Below the pieces are notes generated by a model. That model was given only the letters and a program-made list of their open reading frames with translations, did no database searches and was not told where the DNA came from. A stretch of 13,457 nucleotides of DNA from contig JBMFIF010000046.1 of the NCBI GenBank assembly GCA_049976445.1, positions 1 to 13,457 of the forward strand, in the 5' to 3' direction. Source of the DNA: JAVZOV01 sp049976445 (GTDB lineage: Archaea; Thermoproteota; Thermoprotei; Gearchaeales; WAQG01). Each line of letters begins with the position of its first letter. Positions within the stretch are counted from its first letter, which is position 1. A program made the position numbers and the translations under genes. Shown here one piece after another: positions 1 to 5,972 of this stretch.

Positions 1-2
1 TT

Positions 3-230
3 GATGAATCGAAAAATATTGGAGAATTCTATGTAATTAAATGTAGAGTCCAAGAAACTAGGATTAAGAAAGGACTACAAGTTTTCCCTTGTAAGAATGT
101 TAGACTTAGCTATTTAAAGTCTTTTGTTAAAGAGCTTAATCCAAAAATTGATGTTGAGGTAATTTCGTGTCCTCCAGACGAGAAAAAGCCTGATTATTGG
201 TGCGGTTGGAGATTCAAGTTCGTTAAATAA
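3..230 (+). CDS. C-terminal part of an unrecognised protein (5' end outside window)
   Basis: An open frame runs from the window edge to a TAA at 228-230 and encodes 75 residues. Its 5' end lies outside the window. It is rich in Lys and Val and contains three notable Cys: one in FPCKN about one third from its visible start, one in SCPPDEKKPD, and one in the terminal YWCGWRF block. The C-terminal CPPDEKKPDYWCGWRFKF-type tail, with Cys and Trp around a Pro/Asp/Lys segment, looks like a conserved motif, perhaps metal or redox related, but I do not recognise the family. It is followed by about 200 nt of non-coding sequence before the slipin gene on the same strand, so it is probably a separate transcription unit. 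Reading-frame confidence is good because there are no stops and the codon use matches neighbours. Function is unknown. Confidence 0.6.
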   Translation, partial: DESKNIGEFYVIKCRVQETRIKKGLQVFPCKNVRLSYLKSFVKELNPKIDVEVISCPPDEKKPDYWCGWRFKFVK

Positions 231-398
231 AATAATATAAAAATGATGAACCTCATCTCTTAGGACAGAAAGTATAAACATTGCCATAAGCTTCTAAACA
301 CATGCTATCTCACACTAGATCAAATTTTTCTTAAGTATCATCATTAGAGTCCCTATAAAACTTATGACCTCCTTATTTTTTCTCGAATTTGAGCATAA

Positions 399-406
399 CT
401 TTATTA
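399..406 (+). promoter_or_regulatory. Candidate TATA box for the slipin gene
   Basis: The octamer ctttatta lies about 30 nt before the ATG at 436, which is the usual archaeal TATA-to-start spacing for a near-leaderless mRNA. The rest of 231-435 is A+T-rich. I see only a short GATGA/TCATC inverted repeat near 245-258 and no other gene. The assignment rests on spacing alone. Confidence 0.3.
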
Positions 407-435
407 CACTAGTAATCTATACTTAAAAGATAAAA

Positions 436-1275
436 ATGGCTGATATTACAACATTTGTTATTGAAGCTTTTGTAACACTAATTGTATTAGCTATACTTTT
501 GAGTGGCATAAAGGTTTTAAAAGAATGGGAAAGAGCGCCAGTACTTACTTTAGGACGTTATAGAGGACTTAAGGGTCCAGGTATTATATATGTAGCGCCC
601 TTTATTAGTAGAATACCTTTTATAATCTCAACACGTTTACAAGTAGTATCATTCAAGACTGAACAAACATTAACAAAGGATAATGTCCCAGTAGTTGTTG
701 ATGCAGTAATGTATTTTCAGCCCATAGATCTTGAGAAAGTTGTGCTAAAAGTCGAAGATTATTTTATAGCAACACAAATGGCAGCCCAAACTACTCTTAG
801 AGAAGTTATTGGACAGGCAACATTTGATGAATTGCTTACTGAGAGGGAAAAAGTAGGTTCCATTGCAAGAAGTATTATTGATTCGAAAACTGAAGCGTGG
901 GGAGTAAAAGTAACTTCTGTTGAAATACGTGATGTTGCAATACCACAAGCTTTACAAGAAGCTATATCTCGACAAGCGCAAGCAGAAAGAGAACGAAGAG
1001 CAAGAGTAACACTTGCAATTGCAGAATACGAGGCTGCCCAAAAGATGGTTGATGCAGCAAACTTATATAAAGATAATGATAGAGCATTTCAATTAAGGTG
1101 GATGAACATAATTTATGAACTAGGATTACAAGGCAAAAACACAATAATGCTTTTACCCGCAAATATTCCTACTGCCGGTCCTACAGGTGGATTACCAACA
1201 TACGGTATTTACGGAATTAAGGAATTAATTGAAATGGCAAAAAAATCAAGTCAAACAGAATCAGAACAACAATAA
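436..1275 (+). CDS. Slipin (stomatin/prohibitin-like SPFH membrane protein)
   Basis: This 279-aa protein has the architecture of archaeal slipins (PH1511 type). A single N-terminal membrane segment covers about residues 7-27. An SPFH domain covers about 30-190, with hallmark stretches WERAPVLTLGRY, LKGPGIIYVAPFISR, TKDNVPVVVDAVMYF, AQTTLREVIGQ and WGVKVTSVEIRDVAIP. A charged coiled-coil (AERERRARV) covers about 175-205. The hydrophobic C-terminal stretch NTIMLLPANIP (235-245) corresponds to the region of PH1511 known to be cut by its NfeD partner. Slipins oligomerise on membranes and are thought to scaffold or regulate membrane proteases and channels. The next gene, 188 nt downstream, is NfeD, the expected functional partner. 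The ATG start is chosen because the TM segment follows directly. Family assignment is firm; the physiological role here is inferred. Confidence 0.95.
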   Translation: MADITTFVIEAFVTLIVLAILLSGIKVLKEWERAPVLTLGRYRGLKGPGIIYVAPFISRIPFIISTRLQVVSFKTEQTLTKDNVPVVVDAVMYFQPIDLEKVVLKVEDYFIATQMAAQTTLREVIGQATFDELLTEREKVGSIARSIIDSKTEAWGVKVTSVEIRDVAIPQALQEAISRQAQAERERRARVTLAIAEYEAAQKMVDAANLYKDNDRAFQLRWMNIIYELGLQGKNTIMLLPANIPTAGPTGGLPTYGIYGIKELIEMAKKSSQTESEQQ

Positions 1276-1292
1276 AACTATAAACTAATTAT

Positions 1293-1307
1293 CTTTTTTA
1301 CATTTTT
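1293..1307 (+). terminator. Candidate T-rich terminator after the slipin gene
   Basis: Two T runs (cttttttacattttt) occur 18 nt after the slipin TAA with no strong stem before them. Archaeal intrinsic termination usually needs only T tracts. A separate TATA box precedes nfeD, so partial termination here is plausible. Confidence 0.35.
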
Positions 1308-1426
1308 GGAAGGTTTTTAGTTCTTGCTTCTCTATAAAACTTCTTAGCAATTTCTTTCTATACGTAAATCTGAATATCTTATGAGAACTTTCTGAGCGTT
1401 CTGGTCTTAATTGTTATAGTATAACA

Positions 1427-1434
1427 TTTTTATA
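1427..1434 (+). promoter_or_regulatory. Candidate TATA box for nfeD
   Basis: The string tttttata is centred about 26 nt upstream of position 1457, giving a predicted transcript start just before the ATG at 1464. This supports ATG 1464 over the TTG at 1455 as the nfeD start. It also suggests nfeD can be transcribed independently of the slipin gene. Confidence 0.4.
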
Positions 1435-1463
1435 CGAGAGTATTCTAAATAAAATTGGTAAAA

Positions 1464-2765
1464 ATGATTAGCTCTTTTCATATGAAAAATACTTTGTATT
1501 ATATCTTATTATTTCAACTCTTTATTATTTGTAGTGAATTATTTACTATGCATGTTTATTCTGATAATCTTTCAAATACGGTAATTATTGCAAAGTTGAA
1601 TGTTCCGATCGATCCTGGATCATCGCATTTTGTGGAAAGAGTTGTGAATTATGCAATAAATCAAAAAGCTGTAGCAATAGTTATTGAAATGAATACACCA
1701 GGAGGATTATTGAATGATATGATTTCTATAATAGCTTCAATTACTAAAGCTAATCAATCTGGTATACCAACTTATACTTTTGTTGTACCAAACGGAATGG
1801 CAGCATCAGCTGGCAGTTATATAGCAATGGCTACTAATAAGATAATAATGGGTCCAGGTTCAGTCATAGGTCCTAGCACACCTATTGTAATAGGAGGAAC
1901 ACCATTAGAACAAAATCATACTCAAGCAGCCATGTTAAAACTCATGGTTAGTCTTACCCAAAAATGGGGCCGTAACAGTACAGCTGCTTATTTTATGGTT
2001 CAAGGAGATCAAGCATTCTCTGCAGATGAAGCATTAAAATTTCACATTATAGATGCAATTGCAAAATCTCTTAACGATGCTCTTGATAAGCTTGGTCTAT
2101 CAGGATATCAACAGATTGTTATCAATGAAGATCTATATGAACAGTTTATTAGTACATTAAGTAATCCTGTACTTGACGGAATACTAATACTCATTGGAGT
2201 GCTTGCAATAGTAGTCGATATTTATCATCCAACAATCATTCTCACAGTAGTAGGAGCCATTGCAGTAATTGCTGGATTAATCGGTGCAGAAGTAATAAAC
2301 GCATCGCTACTTGGGTTTTTTATTTTAGCAATAGCAGCATTCCTAATTATTCTTGAATTAAAATTAGGACATGGACTTGCAATCATGGCAGGCGTTGCAC
2401 TTGGAGTAGTCGGTATTTTATATTTAGCTAACGGACTTGCTTATTCCCCATCACCAATTACATTCACGACAGATTTAATACTCTTTTTGATAGTAATTAT
2501 TGGAATAGTTGTTGGGCTTTACATAAGATGGATCGTAGGGCCAATAAAAAAGCGTGCTAAACTAACAGGTCCAGAATCATTAATTGGACAAACAGGCATA
2601 GCTGTAACAGATCTGAAACCAGAAGGAGAAGTTAAAATTGAAGGAATAATATGGAGAGCTAAATCAATCTCAGGTGATATACTAAAGAATGAAACAGTAA
2701 AGGTCAAAGATATAAAAAACCTTACATTAATAGTTGAAAAAACCACAGAACTATCAGAAAAGTGA
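1464..2765 (+). CDS. NfeD-family membrane-bound serine protease (long form)
   Basis: This is a ~433-aa long-form NfeD (STOPP / ClpP-class fold) protease that pairs with the upstream slipin. Numbered from the upstream TTG at 1455, it has an N-terminal signal/anchor (about 10-36), then a ClpP/crotonase-like periplasmic-side domain to about 225. The oxyanion/NTPGG loop is at 80-84 and the nucleophile is Ser118 in GMAASAGSYIA. It continues with MGPGSVIGPSTP, four to five TM helices (about 241-360), and a C-terminal NfeD OB-fold domain (about 370-430, ending in VKVKDIKNLTLIVE). In PH1510 the base is a Lys before SLAQ..GRN; here that column reads MVSLTQKWGRN, with the nearest Lys (162) one helical turn earlier. 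The TTG at 1455 would add three residues. ATG 1464 is preferred because it fits the TATA spacing. Stop codon is TGA. Confidence 0.93.
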   Translation: MISSFHMKNTLYYILLFQLFIICSELFTMHVYSDNLSNTVIIAKLNVPIDPGSSHFVERVVNYAINQKAVAIVIEMNTPGGLLNDMISIIASITKANQSGIPTYTFVVPNGMAASAGSYIAMATNKIIMGPGSVIGPSTPIVIGGTPLEQNHTQAAMLKLMVSLTQKWGRNSTAAYFMVQGDQAFSADEALKFHIIDAIAKSLNDALDKLGLSGYQQIVINEDLYEQFISTLSNPVLDGILILIGVLAIVVDIYHPTIILTVVGAIAVIAGLIGAEVINASLLGFFILAIAAFLIILELKLGHGLAIMAGVALGVVGILYLANGLAYSPSPITFTTDLILFLIVIIGIVVGLYIRWIVGPIKKRAKLTGPESLIGQTGIAVTDLKPEGEVKIEGIIWRAKSISGDILKNETVKVKDIKNLTLIVEKTTELSEK

Positions 2766-2913
2766 TACAAAAACTACCTGATAGCCTCTGCATATCATGG
2801 TAAAGTTTAGTGTTATTTTATAAAATTTGACAATGCAGGTATTGAGAGACACGAATAAAACCACCTACCAAGTCTCTAGTTATTCGCCGATTGGTATCCT
2901 GAAGCCCTTCTTA

Positions 2914-3366
2914 TCAGTGTTTCCCGATGTATACACTTTGTAAGCCTTCTTGCTCGGCTATCTTAGCTAGCTTCTTATCTCCTGTTAAAAACTTGCTACT
3001 CCCAACTGTCTTAGCAGATACTATTTGTAGAGCATCCGCTACATATATGTGATGCTTGAACACCAGTTGTATAGAGTTTTTTATCAGTGTTGGGGTTATC
3101 CCAACTACTCTTAGCTTCTGAAGTCTATTCAACGTCTTTATTTCTCTCAACATATTCCTCGTTAACTCTCTCGTATTAAGCCCTAAGATTTTACCATATT
3201 TATCGAACACTACAGCTACCTCAGCAATATTCCAGTATGAAAACGACGCTACCGCTAAACCTCTATACGCATCTCTAAATACCTCATCCACCACTTCACT
3301 ACCATGTTCAACCACATACCTCTTAACTATAGCACTTGTATCAAGATAGTATATCTCTCCACTCAT
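2914..3366 (-). CDS. vapC: VapC-type PIN-domain ribonuclease toxin
   Basis: This 150-aa PIN-domain protein has all the expected acidic metal-binding residues: Asp9 in YYLDTSAIVKRY, Glu49 in WNIAEVAV, Asp111 in VADALQIVSA and Asp130 in LTGDKKL. PIN toxins of this kind are Mg2+/Mn2+-dependent endoribonucleases that cut tRNA, rRNA or mRNA when released from their antitoxin. The target cannot be read from sequence. Its ATG overlaps the TGA of the upstream antitoxin gene (ATGA, 4 nt), so the two are translationally coupled, as is usual for vapBC. G+C content is visibly higher than in the flanking housekeeping genes, suggesting acquisition by transfer. Confidence 0.92.
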   Translation of the reverse strand: MSGEIYYLDTSAIVKRYVVEHGSEVVDEVFRDAYRGLAVASFSYWNIAEVAVVFDKYGKILGLNTRELTRNMLREIKTLNRLQKLRVVGITPTLIKNSIQLVFKHHIYVADALQIVSAKTVGSSKFLTGDKKLAKIAEQEGLQSVYIGKH

Positions 3367-3641
3367 AGAGAAATACCTGCCCGCTCATCTCTTAACTCTC
3401 TAACTGCACTCGCTGCATCTAATCCTTGAGGCCTTGTAGAGATGATTTCCTGATGAAACACGGGCTCTAACTCACCCAACTCTAGATCTCCCGCTAATCT
3501 CGTAATCCAACTTTCTAACGCTAGAAACTCAAGGTACTCCTCAACTAAACCACTTAATGTCTTCCCCTCACTCAAGGCCCCTCTCTTAACCTCGTCGAGG
3601 AGATCTCTCCTCACACTCAACGTTAACTTCCTCTTAGACAT
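3363..3641 (-). CDS. vapB: VapB-like antitoxin, ribbon-helix-helix type
   Basis: This 92-aa protein sits directly upstream of the PIN toxin and overlaps it by 4 nt. Residues 1-45 look like a ribbon-helix-helix DNA-binding module: the beta ribbon KLTLSVRRDLL is followed by two helices (DEVKRGALSEGKTLSGLVEEYLEF). The acidic and then charged C-terminal half (DLELGELEPVF, RELRDERAG) would wrap the toxin. VapB antitoxins neutralise VapC and, with it, autorepress the operon; a 10-bp perfect palindrome lies at the promoter (3658-3667). The ATG at 3641 follows a good TATA box at the right distance. Pair identity is firm from context; the exact antitoxin subfamily is not certain. Confidence 0.85.
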   Translation of the reverse strand: MSKRKLTLSVRRDLLDEVKRGALSEGKTLSGLVEEYLEFLALESWITRLAGDLELGELEPVFHQEIISTRPQGLDAASAVRELRDERAGISL

Positions 3642-3657
3642 CGTCTCACCATATACA

Positions 3658-3683
3658 TACGTACGTACAGAAGTATATAAATA
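3658..3683 (-). promoter_or_regulatory. vapBC promoter with palindromic operator candidate
   Basis: On the minus strand a TATA element (complement of tatataaata, 3674-3683) lies about 33-42 nt before the vapB ATG. Between it and the start, over the expected transcription start, is the perfect 10-bp palindrome TACGTACGTA (3658-3667). That is where an RHH antitoxin dimer would bind for autorepression. Confidence 0.55.
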
Positions 3684-3887
3684 TTTTCGCTCCTAAGTAA
3701 AATTTTTGTAGGTGTTCTTTAGATAACTCTTCAGGGCTACTCTTTCTTAGGATAATTGAATGTTAGTCCTCTTCACTCTCTTTCGCTCGCACGTCTAGCC
3801 GGTTTCAGTTCCACAACACTTTGGAGCATTCAGAATTAACTTTACCCCGTAAAGAGTGAGGCTTGTCATTTCTTTGTCAAAAAGTAG

Positions 3888-3961
3888 CGGGTCCGGCGGG
3901 ATTTGAACCCGCGACCACCCGGTTAAGAGCCGGGCGCTCCACCTGGCTGAGCCACGGACCC
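3888..3961 (-). tRNA. tRNA-Lys (anticodon CTT)
   Basis: On the minus strand the 74-nt sequence folds as a canonical tRNA: acceptor stem GGGTCCG/CGGACCC, D arm GCTC..GAGC, anticodon stem CCCGG/CCGGG, and T arm GCGGG-TTCAAAT-CCCGC. The 7-nt anticodon loop CTCTTAA gives anticodon CTT, decoding AAG Lys. The discriminator base is G and the next bases are CTA, so CCA is not encoded. No intron is present. The internal B-box GGTTCAAATCC is intact. It lies between vapBC and an IS605 element, in a region that looks acquired, so the tRNA may be a landmark for insertion; no attachment-site duplication is visible. Confidence 0.96.
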
Positions 3962-3978
3962 TTATTCAATTGGATATA

Positions 3979-3986
3979 CTTTAAAC
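3979..3986 (-). promoter_or_regulatory. Candidate TATA box of tRNA-Lys
   Basis: Read on the minus strand, gtttaaag is centred about 22 nt upstream of the tRNA 5' end at 3961, which is close to normal archaeal spacing for a stable RNA gene. The surrounding sequence is A+T-rich. Confidence 0.4.
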
Positions 3987-4109
3987 TTTCTTTTAAATTT
4001 TTTCAACAACCTAGTGTTGCAGGAATTTTTGTTGTCCATGCAAATTTAATTCCTTACTAAGTTAAATATTCTTAAATTAACTAATTAACTTTTGTTCATT
4101 ATTGACACT

Positions 4110-4130
4110 CTCCACGATTAAAGTCGGGAG
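4110..4130 (-). repeat. Right-end hairpin of the IS605 element
   Basis: Stem CTCC (4110-4113) pairs with GGAG (4127-4130) and CGA (4115-4117) with TCG (4124-4126), leaving one bulged base (4114) and a 6-nt loop. It begins 27 nt past the tnpB stop. In IS605 elements this is the TnpA-binding right-end hairpin and also forms the 3' scaffold of the TnpB omega-RNA. An omega-RNA function here is inferred from the family. Confidence 0.6.
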
Positions 4131-4156
4131 ATTCTTGCTTCTAGGTTGTTCATCGG

Positions 4157-5365
4157 TCAGTTTTTCATCGCCCTTCTAGGCTCCCACCTCATCCCATCCC
4201 ACCTCAGAAGCAAGGGCTGCGCCACCAGCCCGTTATCCCTCCAAGAGGGACTTGGGATTATAGCTCCATATCTCTCAGCTATGTTTAGGACATCTACCAC
4301 GTCCGCATTCATAACCTTGTGACACCTTGGGCAGTAGAACAGACCCCTATGCTTTCGGCTTCCTTCACTTCCACAAAATGGGCATAGACTTGACGACCTA
4401 TACTCACTCACCTCCACTACTTTTATCCCATAGTCCCCTGCCTTCTCTTTGAAACGCTCTATGATGCAGTCGAAACTCCAGAAGTTGTTTATCATAGCGT
4501 TCACTTTACTACCATGACTGTTGTCCCTTATACCCTTTAGTCTTCCGATAACTATTCTTGAAATCCCAAACTGGTGAGCACCTTCAACTATGGTTTTTAC
4601 CATGGCGCTTACTGCGTGCCTAAACCTCCTCTGACAGATCCTGTATAGTCTCCTAAGCTTCCTCGATGATCTAACACTGTTAATTTTAGCTAGTCTACTC
4701 TGCTCTTTTGATATCCGCCTCATCCAGTACCACTAGTCTGACAAGAGTGCTCTCCCAAAGTATGCTATAGGCTGTTTCAATCCTTCGAACCATACTGTCG
4801 CCAAATTTACTACACCTAGGTCTATGTAGAGGGACTTATTGTCTTCTTTAGAAGGCTCCTCCACCTTAACCGTCATAAAGCCCCTCCATACCCCATCCAC
4901 TTCATCATAGATTATCTCAAGTCTCCCCTGCTTACCATACCACTTTAGCTCACCCTGATATTCTAGTTTAAGCCCCCTTAGGATGTAGAGGTATTTGTCA
5001 TCAATCCTATAACAATCATTCTTCACTATTATTCTGAGTTCTCTTTTACTATTCTTCTTCCAGTATCTTGGCATTGAAACCTTTAATATGTGTTTTGGGA
5101 GCTTTCCATTCCTTTCGAGTTCTTTAAGCCTTAAGAAGCTTTTCCATGCTTCGTTGTTCTTGTTTATTATTTGTTGGGCTGTTGCGGAGCCTATCAGAGG
5201 AGCATACTTCGCGTAGAGATGCTTAGGATACCACTCAAAACGCTTGTAGTGTATGTACGCTTGCCTCCTTTCAAAGTTCACCTCGTTCCAAAGCCTAGCA
5301 CAGTTATCCGCGAGCTCCAATAGGGCGGGACAACCCTCAACTATGAATGTGTTCGTTCGCTCCAT
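4157..5365 (-). pseudogene. tnpB: TnpB (RNA-guided nuclease of IS605), interrupted by one TAG
   Basis: One continuous frame is split only by a TAG at 4733-4735, between ..ALLSD and WYWMRRISKEQSR. Aligned by family memory, the stop replaces a Trp (TGG to TAG). The N-terminal piece has the wedge/REC-like region and RuvC-I Asp in LYIDLGVVNLATV. The C-terminal piece has the Arg-rich bridge region, a zinc finger CPFC...CPRC and RuvC-III Asp in NADVVDVLNI. The RuvC-II Glu position reads IVIGRLKGI, so a Gly stands where Glu is expected. The zinc finger and ends are otherwise well preserved, so the mutation is recent. ATG 5365, one base after the tnpA TAA, is the family-like start (MERTNTFIVEG); an upstream in-frame ATG at 5401 overlaps tnpA. 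It could be a pseudogene or, less likely, be read through. Confidence 0.85.
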
Positions 5366-5366
5366 T

Positions 5367-5759
5367 TTAAACTCCCTTTTGTGCTTCGATGTATTTTTCA
5401 ATGGCCTCTTTGGAGACGGAGCCTATCGTTGAGACGTAGTAGCTGTGTGTCCATAGGGACGGCAGCTTGAGCAGCTCGGGGAGCTCCTTTCTTAGGATGT
5501 TTGAGCTTCTTCCCTTGATTCTTCTTACAATCTTGTGTACGGGTATTGTTGGGTGGGCTGAGATGAGGAGGTGGACGTGGTCGGGGTTTATGGTAAGTTC
5601 GAGAACCTTAATCCCTAACTCGTCTGCAACCTGATGAATTATTTGCTCAAGCCTCTCTTTGATCTTTCCCACTAGGACTGGTTTACGCCTTTTTGGACAC
5701 TAGACTAGGTGGTACTGGATTAGAAAGACCTTGTTCTTCGAATGTTGATAGATTTTCAT
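5367..5759 (-). pseudogene. tnpA: TnpA (IS200/IS605 Y1 HUH transposase), interrupted by one TAG
   Basis: From ATG 5759 the frame reads MKIYQHSKNKVFLIQYHLV, then TAG (5700-5702), then CPKRRKPVLVGKIKERLEQ and on to TAA at 5367, 130 codons in total. The family has Trp at the stop (LVWCPKRRK), so this again looks like TGG to TAG. The HUH motif is intact in NPDHVHLLI and the catalytic Tyr is present in AIEKYIEAQKG. TnpA is a single-strand DNA transposase that binds the end hairpins. Without suppression the product would be 19 residues, or a GTG restart at 5672 would give a 101-aa protein lacking the first beta strand. A TATA-like taaatac about 26 nt upstream suggests a leaderless transcript. Confidence 0.87.
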
Positions 5760-5790
5760 GGGTCTATATAGTCTGTTGGTGTATTTACTT

Positions 5791-5849
5791 CTACGGTTAG
5801 AATCGTGGGCTTTCTTGTCGAGTTCTTTGTAATGTGCCTTGCTACATTA
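5791..5849 (-). repeat. Left-end region of the IS605 element with imperfect hairpins
   Basis: Two inverted repeats precede tnpA. One is an imperfect hairpin at 5791-5809 whose sequence resembles the right-end hairpin at 4110-4130. The other is TAATGT/ACATTA (5830-5835 and 5844-5849) around an 8-nt loop. The first lies directly upstream of the tnpA TATA, the same hairpin-then-TATA order seen at 8746-8779 and 12994-13037. The mismatches suggest decay. Confidence 0.45.
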
Positions 5850-5972
5850 TGACGGTATTAATGCTATGGTTTATTTGTTCTATAAGTTTTTTCTTTAGAT
5901 ATCATAAAATATAATAGTTGGTCTGTGGGCTATGAATAAATGTTGTTCTTCAAAGTAGAGGATGGAGATGTT

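Larger units (their letters stand above)
4110..5849 (-). mobile_element. IS200/IS605-family element (degenerate tnpA + tnpB)
   Basis: A complete but probably dead IS605-type element is transcribed leftwards: a left-end region around 5791-5849, tnpA, then tnpB one base later, then a right-end hairpin at 4110-4130. The hairpins at the two ends have related sequence (CGA..TAA..CG cores) as expected for TnpA recognition of subterminal palindromes. Exact boundaries cannot be fixed because these elements make no target duplication and have no terminal inverted repeats. The limits given are approximate. Both ORFs carry one in-frame TAG. Confidence 0.85.

Noticed and set aside
243..300. ATGATGA resembling a C box of a C/D guide RNA
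   Set aside because: No CTGA D or D' box is found at a suitable distance on either strand, so a C/D sRNA is not supported.
2845..2896. AGAGAC/GTCTCT and TACCAA/TTGGTA inverted repeats downstream of nfeD
   Set aside because: They are short stems with about 20-nt loops and no T tract; they are no better than chance and not a convincing terminator.
3791..3835. GGTTTCAGTTCCACAACAC as a possible solitary CRISPR repeat
   Set aside because: It occurs once, with no second copy at repeat-spacer distance and no cas genes.
3863..4060. 65-codon plus-strand frame containing AGPAGFEPATTRL
   Set aside because: This is the well-known false translation across the antisense of a tRNA; the tRNA-Lys on the minus strand explains it.
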